From Bradyrhizobium sp. 139 (GTDB lineage Bacteria; Pseudomonadota; Alphaproteobacteria; Rhizobiales; Xanthobacteraceae): a stretch of DNA of 56,178 nucleotides. Location of the stretch: assembly GCF_023074175.1 (NCBI RefSeq), contig NZ_JADPKS010000162.1, forward strand, positions 1 through 56,178, written 5' to 3'. The notes beneath the pieces are model-generated. The model ran no database searches. It was not told the origin of the DNA and saw only the letters and a program-made list of their open reading frames with translations. The translations under genes were made by a program, and so were the position numbers. This document shows, one piece after another, positions 33,377 to 42,659 of this stretch (its first letter is position 1; every line of letters begins with the position of its first letter).

Positions 33377-35425
33377 ATGGGACAAGACGTCAGAAGTCCC
33401 CGAGGTCCACGGTGCATCGCATTGGTGGGCCCTTTCCAAAGCGGTAAAACCACACTTCTCGAAGCAATTCTGGCGCGAACGGGCGCAATCCCGCGCGCCG
33501 GCAGCGTCGACGCCGGAACCTCCGTCGGCGACGCCACGCCCGAGGCCCGTCAGCACAAGATGACCGTCGCGCTGACTGCCGCCACCACGAGTTTCATGGG
33601 CGACAGCTACACGTTTCTCGATTGTCCCGGCTCCGTCGAGTTCGCCCACGACATGCGCGCTGCGCTGCCTGCGGTCGACGCCGCAATCGTGGTCTGCGAG
33701 GCCGACGAGAAGAAGCTGCCGCAGCTTCAAATCATCCTGCGCGAGCTGGAGGAGCTGAAGATCCCGCGTTTCCTGTTCCTCAACAAGATCGACCGTGCCA
33801 ACAAGCGCATCCGCGACACGCTCGCAACGCTTCAGCCCGCCTCGCGCGTGCCGCTGGTGCTGCGCCAGATCCCGATCTGGAACGACGAGCTGATCGAAGG
33901 CTTTGTCGATCTCGCGCTGGAGCGCGCCTTCGTCTACCGCGAGCACAAGGCCTCCGAGGTGATCGCGCTCGAAGGCGGCGATCTCGATCGCGAGAAGGAG
34001 GCCCGCTTCTCGATGCTGGAGAAGCTCGCCGATCACGACGATGCGCTGATGGAGCAACTGCTCGAGGACATCCAGCCGCCGCGCGATGCCGTGTTCGACG
34101 ATCTCGCGCGCGAATTGCGCGAGGGGCAGATCTGCCCCGTGCTGCTGGGTGCCGCCGCGCGCGAAAACGGCGTGCTGCGCCTGATGAAGGCTCTGCGCCA
34201 CGAGGCGCCGGGCATCGAGGAAACTGCAAAGCGTCTCGGCGTGCCTGCCAGCAAGGACGCGCTCGGCTACGTCTTCAAGACGTTGCATTCGCAGCACGGC
34301 GGAAAGCTGTCGCTGACGCGATTGCTCGCCGGCCATCTCGACGACGGGGCCACGCTGCAATCCGCCTCCGGTGGGAGCGGCCGCATCTCCGGCATTCTCG
34401 CCGTCAACGGAGCCTATGATACCAAGCGTGCCGCGGCCGAAACCGGCGACACGGTCGCGCTAGCCAAGCTCGACCCGATCAGGACCGGCGACACGGTCTC
34501 GAGCGGCAAGACCCCCCCGGCTGCGCTGCCCGCTCTCGATCCGACGCCGCCGGTGCTCGCGATCTCGGTTGCCGCCACCGATCGCAAGGACGACGTCAAG
34601 CTCGGCCAGGCGCTTGCCCGGCTGCACGAGGAGGATGCTTCGCTCGGCATCGTGATGAACGCCCAGACCCACGATACCGTGCTGTGGGGCCAGGGCGAGA
34701 TGCATCTGCGCGTGGCGAGCGAGCGGCTGCGCGACCGCTTCGGTATCAAGATCACCTCGCATCCACCCGCGATCGGCTACCAGGAGACCATCCGCAAGCC
34801 GATCGTTCAGCGCGGCCGACACAAGAAGCAGTCCGGTGGCCACGGCCAGTTCGGCGATGTCGTGCTCGACATCAGGCCGCTGTCGCGCGGCGAGGGATTC
34901 AAGTTCGCCGAAAAGGTCGTGGGCGGCGCGGTGCCGCGCAACTATATCGGCGCGGTGGAGGAGGGCGTCGTCGACGGATTGACGCGCGGTCCGCTCGGTT
35001 TTCCCGTCACCGATGTGCAGGTGACGCTGACCGACGGCTCCTATCACAGTGTCGACTCCTCCGACCTCGCCTTCCGCACGGCGGCGCGGGTCGGACTCAA
35101 CGAAGGCCTGCCGCAATGCCAGTCCGTTTTGCTGGAGCCGATCCACGTGGTCGAGATCGTCTGCCCGACCGATGCCACCGCCAAGATCAACGCGATCCTG
35201 TCGGCGCGGCGCGGCCAGATCCTCGGCTTCGACACACGTGACGGCTGGAGCGGCTGGGACTGCGTCCGCGCCATGATGCCGGAAGCGGAGATCGGCGAGC
35301 TGATCGTCGAGCTGCGCTCGGCCACGGCAGGAGCCGGCAGCTTCACCCGTCAGTTCGACCACATGGCCGAGGTGACCGGCCGCGCTGCTGACCAGATCAT
35401 TGCCGCGCATCAGCACGCGGCCTGA
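33377..35425 (+). CDS. Elongation factor G-like protein (EF-G paralogue)
   Basis: 682-aa translational GTPase relative. The P-loop reads GPFQSGKTT, not the canonical GHxDxGKTT of housekeeping EF-G. Further motifs are DCPG (G3), FLNKIDRA (G4), and the domain IV-V sequences QSGGHGQFGDVVLDIRPL and a C-terminal FDTRDGWSGWDCVRAMMPEAEI. No ribosomal protein genes (rpsL, rpsG, tuf) are nearby, so it is likely a second EF-G-like factor of the FusA2 type rather than the main one. An AAGGAGG site precedes 33377. Confidence 0.93.
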   Translation: MGQDVRSPRGPRCIALVGPFQSGKTTLLEAILARTGAIPRAGSVDAGTSVGDATPEARQHKMTVALTAATTSFMGDSYTFLDCPGSVEFAHDMRAALPAVDAAIVVCEADEKKLPQLQIILRELEELKIPRFLFLNKIDRANKRIRDTLATLQPASRVPLVLRQIPIWNDELIEGFVDLALERAFVYREHKASEVIALEGGDLDREKEARFSMLEKLADHDDALMEQLLEDIQPPRDAVFDDLARELREGQICPVLLGAAARENGVLRLMKALRHEAPGIEETAKRLGVPASKDALGYVFKTLHSQHGGKLSLTRLLAGHLDDGATLQSASGGSGRISGILAVNGAYDTKRAAAETGDTVALAKLDPIRTGDTVSSGKTPPAALPALDPTPPVLAISVAATDRKDDVKLGQALARLHEEDASLGIVMNAQTHDTVLWGQGEMHLRVASERLRDRFGIKITSHPPAIGYQETIRKPIVQRGRHKKQSGGHGQFGDVVLDIRPLSRGEGFKFAEKVVGGAVPRNYIGAVEEGVVDGLTRGPLGFPVTDVQVTLTDGSYHSVDSSDLAFRTAARVGLNEGLPQCQSVLLEPIHVVEIVCPTDATAKINAILSARRGQILGFDTRDGWSGWDCVRAMMPEAEIGELIVELRSATAGAGSFTRQFDHMAEVTGRAADQIIAAHQHAA

Positions 35426-35439
35426 TCCGTAAGGCTGGC

Positions 35440-35665
35440 ACCAGCCTCTTCTCTCCCCGTTCTTACGGGGAGAGGGTGGGGTGAGGGGCTATCTCCATGA
35501 ATGCGGACTGATTTGTGAGTCGAATACGTTCGACATGCTTACGAGTCGGATGTGGATTCGCTCATAGCAATAGCGTGCCTTGCCCCTCACCCGGATGGCA
35601 CTGGACGATGCCTCGCATCGCGATGCTATCCGACCCCTCCGTTGAAGCACGGGGAGAGATCAAGA
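35440..35665. repeat. Palindromic intergenic repeat, family B copy 3 (diverged)
   Basis: Opens with the hairpin CTCTCCCCGTTCTTACGGGGAGAG and GGTGGGGTGAGGGGC, and closes with GCCCCTCACCC and CACGGGGAGAG. The central 150 bp is unlike the other copies. The remaining gap up to 35766 is short, AT-rich around 35700-35760, and likely the promoter of the XRE gene. Confidence 0.7.
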
Positions 35666-35766
35666 CACGTCGTCACGCAACGCTTGCGTTTGCCTTCGAA
35701 TGATGCATTCTACATCATTGTATATGTCTGAAATATCATTCATAAGTTCTGATACGTGAGGCCAAG

Positions 35767-36039
35767 GTGATCACGTCGTTCCAGATGCGGGCAGCCCGGG
35801 CGCTGCTCGGCATTGACCAGAGGACCTTGGCGGAACTCGCAGGCGTTTCGCTGCCGACCATTCAGCGGATGGAGGCGAGCACCGGCAACGTTCGCGGCGT
35901 GGTCGAGACCTTGATGAAGGTGGTCGAAGCCTTTGATCGGGCCGGCGTCGAACTGATCGGCGAACAGGCGCGCAGCGAAGGCGGCGGACGTGGGGTTCGG
36001 CTGAAGGAGCCGGGGCCACCGCGTCGGGTGGGAGCGTGA
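35767..36039 (+). CDS. Small XRE-family helix-turn-helix protein
   Basis: 90-aa DNA-binding protein. The HTH reads RAARALLGIDQRTLAELAGVSLPTIQRMEAS, then a helix VVETLMKVVEAFDRAGVELI; the tail is Gly/Arg-rich. The start is GTG with GAGG upstream. It lies 89 bp before a SulP transporter gene on the same strand and may regulate it; this XRE-SulP neighbourhood is common in rhizobia. Confidence 0.88.
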   Translation: MITSFQMRAARALLGIDQRTLAELAGVSLPTIQRMEASTGNVRGVVETLMKVVEAFDRAGVELIGEQARSEGGGRGVRLKEPGPPRRVGA

Positions 36040-36128
36040 TCCCGCAATGATCATGCTCGGGAGCAGGCTTAACTAACGCACCGTCGCGCCGAAGAACGGC
36101 CGCACGATGCATCGGAGCGTTGTGGGGC

Positions 36129-37871
36129 ATGAGCATCACAGGCGAACACGCAGGCAAGCTGCACCAGCTTCGTCGGCCGACCTTTGCCGAACTTTATCTG
36201 CCGAAGCTCGTGACCGTCTGGCGCGAGGGCTATGGGCTTGCGGATTTCCGCGCCGATGTGTTCGCGGGCCTCACTGTTGCGATCGTCGCGCTGCCGCTGT
36301 CGATGGCGATCGCGATCGCCTCGGGCGTGACGCCCGACCGCGGCCTCTACACCGCCGTCGTCGGCGGCTTCATTGTGTCACTGCTCGGCGGCAGCCGGTT
36401 CCAGATCGGCGGCCCGGCCGGCGCCTTCATTGTGCTGGTTGCGGCGACCGCCGACCGTCACGGGATTGACGGCGTGATCCTCGCCACGCTGATGGCGGGC
36501 CTGTTCCTGATCGCCGCGGGCTTCCTGCGGATCGGCACCTACATCAAGTTCATTCCGTATCCGGTGACGGTCGGCTTCACCGCCGGCATCGCTGTCATCA
36601 TCTTCGCAAGCCAGCTCCGCGATCTCGGCGGGATCACACTGGCGGCAAAGGAGCCCAGCGAGTTCGTCGCGAAACTCGTCGCGCTGGCCGGGGGCCTGCA
36701 CACCGTCAATCCGTCCGCCGTCGCGGTCGCGATCGTCAGCATTGCCATCATCGCCGGCCTGCGGCGCTGGCGGCCGTCCTGGCCCGGCATCCTGATCGCG
36801 GTCGTGTTTGCTGCGGTCGCCACTGCCGTGCTGTCGCTGCCGGTCGAGACCATCGGTTCGCGCTTCGGCGGCATTCCGCGCGAATTGCCCTCGCCGGCCT
36901 TGCCTGCGTTCTCGCTTGCGAAGGCGACGGCTGTGCTGCCGGATGCGATCTCGTTCGCGCTGCTGGCCGCGATCGAATCGCTGCTGTCGGCGGTGGTGGC
37001 CGACGGCATGACCGGACGCCGTCACCGCTCCAATTGCGAGTTGGTGGCGCAAGGAGCGGCCAATATCGGCTCGGCGCTGTTCGGCGGCATCTGCGTCACC
37101 GGCCTGATCGCGCGCACCGCCACCAACATCCGCGCCGGCGGGCGCGGGCCGCTCGCCGGCATGCTGCATTCCGTTTTTCTGCTGCTGTTCATGCTGATCG
37201 CGGCGCCGCTCGCCAGCTACATCCCGCTGGCTGCGCTCGCCGCCGTGCTCGTGGTCGTTGCCTGGACGATGGCGGAGAAGCACGAGTTCGCGACGCTGCT
37301 GCGCTCGTCCTGGGGCGATGCCGTCGTGCTGCTCGCGACCTTCCTGCTCACCATCTTCCGCGACCTGACCGAAGGCATCCTGGTCGGCTTCGCGCTCGGC
37401 GCGGTGCTGTTCATCCACCGCATGGCGGAGATGACGGGCATCGAGGAGCGCTCCCTCCTGGTGGCCGCCGATCGTCCCGATGACGGCAATGGCGCGCGCG
37501 TTCCCTACGATCCCGCTCTCGCAGTCGATCGCGACGTACTGGTCTATCGCATCACCGGCGCGTTCTTCTTCGGCGCCGCGTCCGCAATCGGAGGCGTGCT
37601 CGACGGCATCGCCGGCCAGCGCAAGGGTCTTGTGGTCGATTTCGCCGCGGTGCCGTTCCTGGATTCGACCGCGGCCAACGTGCTCGGCCGCGTCGCCGCA
37701 AAAGCCCACCGCCAGGGCATCAGGCTGTTCATCACCGGGGCATCGGCCGCCGTCCGCCGCGCGCTGCTCACCCATGGCGTCACTCCGCCGCGCGCCCGCT
37801 ATCGCGAGACCATCGCGCGGGCGGTCGCCGACATCAAGGGCGGCGCCATCAATGACGCGGGCACGACCTAG
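36129..37871 (+). CDS. SulP-family inorganic anion transporter
   Basis: 580-aa inner-membrane transporter with about 10-12 hydrophobic helices and the SulP opening GLADFRADVFAGLTVAIVALPLSMAIAIASGV. The C-terminal cytosolic STAS domain is clear (VLVYRITGAFFFGAASAIGGVLDGIAGQRKGLVVDFAAVPFLDSTAANVL). It may carry sulphate, bicarbonate or another anion; no carbonic anhydrase or sulphur gene is next to it. A TTG at 36120 is possible; the ATG at 36129 is preferred. Confidence 0.93.
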   Translation: MSITGEHAGKLHQLRRPTFAELYLPKLVTVWREGYGLADFRADVFAGLTVAIVALPLSMAIAIASGVTPDRGLYTAVVGGFIVSLLGGSRFQIGGPAGAFIVLVAATADRHGIDGVILATLMAGLFLIAAGFLRIGTYIKFIPYPVTVGFTAGIAVIIFASQLRDLGGITLAAKEPSEFVAKLVALAGGLHTVNPSAVAVAIVSIAIIAGLRRWRPSWPGILIAVVFAAVATAVLSLPVETIGSRFGGIPRELPSPALPAFSLAKATAVLPDAISFALLAAIESLLSAVVADGMTGRRHRSNCELVAQGAANIGSALFGGICVTGLIARTATNIRAGGRGPLAGMLHSVFLLLFMLIAAPLASYIPLAALAAVLVVVAWTMAEKHEFATLLRSSWGDAVVLLATFLLTIFRDLTEGILVGFALGAVLFIHRMAEMTGIEERSLLVAADRPDDGNGARVPYDPALAVDRDVLVYRITGAFFFGAASAIGGVLDGIAGQRKGLVVDFAAVPFLDSTAANVLGRVAAKAHRQGIRLFITGASAAVRRALLTHGVTPPRARYRETIARAVADIKGGAINDAGTT

Positions 37872-38017
37872 CGTCGCTCTCCAGCCGCGTGATTTGACCG
37901 GCACTGTCGCAGCGATCTGGTTTGCTGCGGTCGTGGCTGCGGCGATGCGGCGCCCGCGCGCTTGACAGAGCCGACGGGACGCGAAATGGATCGCCTCCGA
38001 TACGCCCCGAGGCAAAG

Positions 38018-38857
38018 ATGACCGCGCCCAAATCTCCCGCAGCCTGTTTGATCGGATGGCCGGCCGCGCATTCGCGCTCGCCGTTGATCCATCATTATTG
38101 GCTCCGCACGCTCGGGATCGAGGGAGGCTATGTCATCGAGGCGGTTCCGCCCGACGATCTGCGCGACTTCGTGCTGCGGCTGTCGCTGCGTGGCTTCGTC
38201 GGTGCCAACGTCACCATCCCGCACAAGGAAGGCGTGCTGGCGCTGTCGACGCCCGATGCGCACGCAAAGGCGGTCGGCGCCGCCAATACGCTGTGGTTCG
38301 CCGACGGCGAACTGCGTTCGACCAACACCGACGTCGAGGGCTTTATCAATAATCTCGACGCCAGCGCGCCCGGCTGGGACGACGCCGAAGAGGCGCTGGT
38401 GCTCGGGGCCGGCGGCTCCTCGCGTGCGGTCGTGTTCGGCCTGCTCGAGCGCGGTGTCAGTCGCGTGCATCTGGCCAACCGCACGATTGCACGGGCAGAG
38501 ACACTGGCGGGACAGTTCGGGCCGAACGTGCAGCCCGTTACGTGGGACGCGATCAACGACGTCCTGCCGCGGGCAAAACTTCTCGTGAATACGACCTCGC
38601 TCGGCATGGACGGCCAGCCTTCACTCGATGTTGATGTGGCGCGATTGCCGCAAGCTTCCGTCGTCGCCGATCTCGTCTATGTCCCCCTGGTCACGCCGCT
38701 GCTTGCGGCGGCGCAGGCGCGTGGGTTGAGGACCGCCGACGGCCTCGGCATGCTCTTGCATCAGGCGGTGCGCGGCTTCGAGCTGTGGTTCGGCCAGCGG
38801 CCGGAGGTCACGGCGGAACTGCGCGCGCTGGTCGAGGCCGATCTCACAAAGACTTGA
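38018..38857 (+). CDS. aroE: Shikimate dehydrogenase
   Basis: 279-aa NADP-dependent enzyme for 3-dehydroshikimate to shikimate in aromatic amino-acid synthesis. Catalytic K70 (NVTIPHKEG) and D105 (STNTDVEGF) are present, with the glycine-rich loop LVLGAGGSSRAV and the NTTSLGMDGQP motif. The ATG at 38018 follows the purine-rich GAGGCAAAG. It is not next to the usual maf-coaE-dnaQ genes, so another aroE copy may exist elsewhere. Confidence 0.94.
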   Translation: MTAPKSPAACLIGWPAAHSRSPLIHHYWLRTLGIEGGYVIEAVPPDDLRDFVLRLSLRGFVGANVTIPHKEGVLALSTPDAHAKAVGAANTLWFADGELRSTNTDVEGFINNLDASAPGWDDAEEALVLGAGGSSRAVVFGLLERGVSRVHLANRTIARAETLAGQFGPNVQPVTWDAINDVLPRAKLLVNTTSLGMDGQPSLDVDVARLPQASVVADLVYVPLVTPLLAAAQARGLRTADGLGMLLHQAVRGFELWFGQRPEVTAELRALVEADLTKT

Positions 38858-38913
38858 GAGAATAGCGCGCGATCTCCGGAGTTCTATGTCCGTGGGACAA
38901 TCTGGAGACCGTC

Positions 38914-39540
38914 ATGCCTCTACAACCTGTAACTTTCGCACGCCCGCTCCTCGCCGTCGCGATGGTGGCCCTCTCAACCTACTGCGCGATCGCGCAAAAG
39001 GCGCCAGTGCCGACGCGCGTGCGCGGCACCATCGAGAGCGTCGATGGCGACACCATGCAGGTCAAATCGCGCAGCGGGGAGGATGTCAAGCTTCACATTG
39101 CCTCCGACCTGCGCGTGGCCGGCATCACCAGGATTTCGCTTGCGGACATCAAGGTCGGCTCCTTCGTCGGCGCGACCACCGTGCCGGGACCGGACGGCGG
39201 CCAGAACGCGGTCGAGGTGCATGTGTTTCCGGAAAGCATGCGCGGCACCGGCGAGGGCTCGCGGCCCTATGACCTGAAACCAAATTCCACCATGACCAAT
39301 GCCACGGTGTCCGAGAGCGTGGTCGGCAATGACGGTCACACGCTGCTGGTGAAGTACAAGGACGGCGAGAAGAAGGTATTCGTCTCCGACACGACGCCGG
39401 TCGTCACTTACGTGCCCGGCGAGAAGTCCGACCTCAAGGCCGGCGCCAAGGTCATCGCTTTCGTCAAGCAGCTGGGCGACGGTTCGCTCGAAGCCGATCG
39501 GGTCAGCGTCGGCCGCGACGGCCTGACACCGCCGATGTGA
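38914..39540 (+). CDS. Exported protein of unknown function
   Basis: 208-aa protein with a signal peptide (PLLAVAMVALSTYCAIAQ, cleavage near residue 28). The mature part is rich in beta strands: two repeats of an OB-like unit, VRGTIESVDGDTMQVKSRSGEDVKLHIASDLRV and VVGNDGHTLLVKYKDGEKKVFVSDTTPVV, ending with FVKQLGDGSLEADRVSVGRDG. Such duplicated small beta domains resemble DUF5666-type proteins, but I do not claim that family. It is likely periplasmic. Confidence 0.8.
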   Translation: MPLQPVTFARPLLAVAMVALSTYCAIAQKAPVPTRVRGTIESVDGDTMQVKSRSGEDVKLHIASDLRVAGITRISLADIKVGSFVGATTVPGPDGGQNAVEVHVFPESMRGTGEGSRPYDLKPNSTMTNATVSESVVGNDGHTLLVKYKDGEKKVFVSDTTPVVTYVPGEKSDLKAGAKVIAFVKQLGDGSLEADRVSVGRDGLTPPM

Positions 39541-39572
39541 GGGCGAGCAAATTTAGCGCGCAGTTGAATTTG

Positions 39573-39664
39573 TGGGGTGGGCAAAGGCGCGCTTGCGCCG
39601 TGCCCACCACGTTTCAACAATCGGGAAAGAAGCGGTGGGCACGCTTCGCTTTGCCCACCCTACG
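39573..39664. repeat. Palindromic intergenic repeat, family A copy 3
   Basis: 92-bp inverted repeat with GTGGGGTGGGCAAAGGCGC, GTGCCCACCA, and GGTGGGCACGCTTCGCTTTG then CCCACCCTACG. Compared with copies 1 and 2, the arms match and the loop differs. It lies between the convergent unknown secreted gene and lldD. Confidence 0.9.
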
Positions 39665-39669
39665 GCAGT

Positions 39670-40806
39670 TCACACCGCGATGATATGATCGCCGATCTCG
39701 TCGATCCTGTTGACACCGCACAGGCCCATGGTCGTGAGCAGCTCTTTCTGGATGATGTCGATCGCCTTGGCGACGCCGGCCTGGCCGCCGGCACCCAGGC
39801 CATAGGCGTAGGCGCGGCCGATCATGCAGGATTTTGCGCCGAGCGCGAGCGCGCGCATCACGTCCTGGCCGGAGCGGATGCCGCCGTCGAACATGATCTC
39901 CATCTTCTCACCGACCGCGTCGGCGATCTCAGGCAGCACCTCGATCGAAGACGGTGCGCCGTCGAGCTGACGGCCGCCATGGTTGGAGACCACGATCGCC
40001 TGCGCGCCGGCTTTCGCGGCGAGCTCGGCGTCCTCGACGTCGAGAATGCCCTTCAGGATCAGCTTGCCCGGCCAGATGCTGCGGATCCAGTCGATGTCGT
40101 TCCAGTTCAGCGAGGTGTCGAATTGCGAGTTGATCCAGGTCGACAGCGACGTGATATCGTCGCTGACCTTCAGATGACCGGCGAGATTGCCGAAGGTGCG
40201 GCGCTTGCCTTGCAGCACGCCGGAGACCCAGGCGGGCTTGCTGGCGAAATCCAGGAGCTTCGACAGCGACCATTCCGGCGGCACCGTCATGCCGTTCTTG
40301 ATGTCGGCGTGGCGCTGGCCGATCACCTGGAGATCGACGGTAAGCACGAGCGCGCTGCACTTCGCCGCCATCGCGCGCTGGATCAATTCCTTGATGAAGC
40401 CGCGGTCCTTCATCACGTAGAGCTGGAACCAGAAAGGCTTCTCGACATTGGCCGCGATGTCCTCGATCGAGCAGATCGACATCGTCGACTGCGTGAAGGG
40501 GATACCGGCGGCCTGCGCGGCGCGGCAGGCATGGATCTCGCCATCGCCATGCTGCATGCCCAGCAGGCCGACGGGGGCGAGCATCAGCGGCATGGTCGAG
40601 GGCTCGCTGAGGATCGTGGTCGAGCTGTCGCGTCTGGAGACGTCGACCAGGATGCGCTGGCGGAACTTGATCGCCTGCATGTCCTCGCGGTTGGCGCGCA
40701 GCGTCTCCTCGGCGTAGGAGCCGCGGTCGCAATAGTCGAAGAACGCCTTCGGCACGCGGCGCTGATGCAGCGTGCGAAGATCGTCGATACAGGTGATGTG
40801 CTTCAT
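39670..40806 (-). CDS. lldD: FMN-dependent L-lactate dehydrogenase / alpha-hydroxy-acid oxidase
   Basis: 378-aa FMN enzyme of the LldD/glycolate oxidase family. Active-site residues are visible: H276 and R279 in VVSNHGGRQLDG, K252 in LILKGILDVEDAELA, and the FMN-phosphate loop FDGGIRSGQDVMRAL. The N-terminal Tyr (FFDYCDRGS) is also present. It probably oxidises L-lactate to pyruvate, passing electrons to quinone; other 2-hydroxy acids are possible. It lies 6 bp from the repeat and has its own upstream region. Confidence 0.95.
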   Translation of the reverse strand: MKHITCIDDLRTLHQRRVPKAFFDYCDRGSYAEETLRANREDMQAIKFRQRILVDVSRRDSSTTILSEPSTMPLMLAPVGLLGMQHGDGEIHACRAAQAAGIPFTQSTMSICSIEDIAANVEKPFWFQLYVMKDRGFIKELIQRAMAAKCSALVLTVDLQVIGQRHADIKNGMTVPPEWSLSKLLDFASKPAWVSGVLQGKRRTFGNLAGHLKVSDDITSLSTWINSQFDTSLNWNDIDWIRSIWPGKLILKGILDVEDAELAAKAGAQAIVVSNHGGRQLDGAPSSIEVLPEIADAVGEKMEIMFDGGIRSGQDVMRALALGAKSCMIGRAYAYGLGAGGQAGVAKAIDIIQKELLTTMGLCGVNRIDEIGDHIIAV

Positions 40807-40921
40807 GAACGTTTCCCGGCCCGTCTTCTATCGGAAGTCTTGCATCAGAAGTCTTGCATCGGAAGATCGAGAGGTCATCTAGCATGGTTGGATGCACAGC
40901 CAAATCGTTTGAGAGGGCGCC

Positions 40922-41089
40922 ATGACCAGACGGCACAGCGAGCCGACGCCGGAAGAGATCAAGGAGAAGCAGGATCTCGATGAAGCGCTGGAGGAGGGCC
41001 TGGAAGAGACCTTCCCGGGCTCCGATCCCGTCAACGTCACCCAGCCGCCGCCGAGCCTCGGCGACGGCCATGTGAAGCGCTCCGGCTAG
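40922..41089 (+). CDS. Small acidic protein (55 aa)
   Basis: 55-aa frame: MTRRHSEPTPEEIKEKQDLD, then EALEEGLEETFPGSDPVNVT and a short tail QPPPSLGDGHVKRSG. It is very Glu/Asp-rich with the EETFPGSDP motif seen in small alphaproteobacterial proteins. GAGGG lies 7 nt before the ATG. The function is unknown. Confidence 0.75.
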   Translation: MTRRHSEPTPEEIKEKQDLDEALEEGLEETFPGSDPVNVTQPPPSLGDGHVKRSG

Positions 41090-41307
41090 AGGCGGGTTCC
41101 GTCCCGTTCCGCCAAACCAACCGGAAATATAACGTTAACAGCAAGTTACCGGGGAGCGTGTTCCCGGTTCCGTAATGATTCATCATATTTTTTGAAGCCA
41201 AATTAGCCGCGATGGCTCTATAAGAGCTCAGCAAATCAGGGATGCGGGGCCTGTTGGGGCACCCGGAAGTTGTTGTGGGGATTCCTGGTTGTTGCGTGGG
41301 GGACGAT

Positions 41308-42651
41308 ATGAGCCGCAAATATTTCGGGACGGACGGGATTCGGGGCCGCGCCAACGGACTGATCACGCCGGAGCTCGCGCTCAAGGTCGGCCAGGCCGCA
41401 GGCCTTGCGTTTCAGCGCGGTGACCACCGCCACCGGGTCGTGATCGGCAAGGACACGCGCCTGTCCGGCTACATGATCGAATACGCGATGGTCGCGGGCT
41501 TCACCTCGGTCGGTATGGATGTGCTGCTGGTCGGCCCGATGCCGACGCCGGCGGTCGCGATGCTGACCAAGTCGATGCGCGCCGATCTCGGCGTGATGAT
41601 CTCGGCCTCGCACAATCTGTTCGAGGACAACGGCATCAAGCTGTTCGGCCCACAGGGCTTCAAGCTCTCCGACGACGTCGAGAAGCAGATCGAGCAGCTG
41701 CTCGACGAATCCCTGGACAAGCGTCTCGCACAGAGTGCGAGCTTGGGCCGTGCCCGCCGCATCGACGGCGTGCACGACCGCTACATCGAATTCGCCAAGC
41801 GCACGCTGCCGCGCGACCTGTCGCTGGACGGCCTGCGCGTCGTGGTCGATTGCGCCAACGGCGCCGCCTACAAGGTGGTGCCGGAAGCGCTGTGGGAGTT
41901 GGGCGCCGACGTCGTGCCGATCGGCGTCGAGCCCGACGGTTTCAACATCAACAAGGAATGCGGCTCGACCTCGCCGGAAGCGCTGTCGAAGAAGGTGCGC
42001 GAGATGCGCGCCGACATCGGCATTGCGCTCGACGGCGACGCCGACCGCGTCATCCTGGTCGACGAGCGCGGCCATCTTGTCGATGGCGACCAGCTGCTCG
42101 CGGTGATCGCGCAGAGCTGGAAGGAAGACGGGCGGCTGTCGCGGCCGGGCATCGTCGCCACCGTGATGTCCAATCTCGGGCTCGAGCGCTTCCTGAAAGC
42201 GCAGGGTCTCGATCTCGTGCGCACGCCGGTGGGCGACCGCTACGTGCTCGAGCAGATGCTGAATGGCGGCTATAATCTCGGCGGCGAGCAGTCCGGCCAC
42301 ATCATCCTGTCCGACTACGCCACCACCGGCGACGGTTTTGTTGCCGCACTGCAAGTGCTGGCCGTGGTGCAGAAGCTGCGTCGGCCGGTGTCGGAAGTCT
42401 GCCACCGCTTCGATCCGCTGCCGCAGATCCTCAAGAACGTCCGCCACAAGGGCGGCAAGCCGCTCGACGATACCGACGTCAAATCGGCGATCTCCGACGG
42501 CGAGCAGCGGCTCAACGGCCACGGCCGCCTCCTGATCCGCTCCTCCGGCACCGAGCCGGTGATCCGCGTCATGGCCGAGGGCGAGGACCGCATCCTGGTC
42601 GAGGATGTCGTCGACACCATCGTCTCCGCGCTCGGACAGGCGGCGGCTTGA
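41308..42651 (+). CDS. glmM: Phosphoglucosamine mutase
   Basis: 447-aa enzyme converting glucosamine 6-phosphate to glucosamine 1-phosphate for UDP-GlcNAc and peptidoglycan. The phosphoserine loop is ISASHN with S101; the Mg site DGDADR and the phosphate-binding RSSGTEP are present. The ATG at 41308 has a GGGGGA site. The frame upstream to 41242 is unlike the family. A repeat/MITE cluster follows the gene. Confidence 0.97.
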   Translation: MSRKYFGTDGIRGRANGLITPELALKVGQAAGLAFQRGDHRHRVVIGKDTRLSGYMIEYAMVAGFTSVGMDVLLVGPMPTPAVAMLTKSMRADLGVMISASHNLFEDNGIKLFGPQGFKLSDDVEKQIEQLLDESLDKRLAQSASLGRARRIDGVHDRYIEFAKRTLPRDLSLDGLRVVVDCANGAAYKVVPEALWELGADVVPIGVEPDGFNINKECGSTSPEALSKKVREMRADIGIALDGDADRVILVDERGHLVDGDQLLAVIAQSWKEDGRLSRPGIVATVMSNLGLERFLKAQGLDLVRTPVGDRYVLEQMLNGGYNLGGEQSGHIILSDYATTGDGFVAALQVLAVVQKLRRPVSEVCHRFDPLPQILKNVRHKGGKPLDDTDVKSAISDGEQRLNGHGRLLIRSSGTEPVIRVMAEGEDRILVEDVVDTIVSALGQAAA

Positions 42652-42659
42652 GGCGAAAA

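Noticed and set aside
36378..38015. 545-codon minus-strand frame
   Set aside because: It is antisense to the SulP gene.
41131..41152. CtrA-like TTAA spacing upstream of glmM (also near 1925-1950 and 45520)
   Set aside because: Half sites match imperfectly and similar words are expected by chance.
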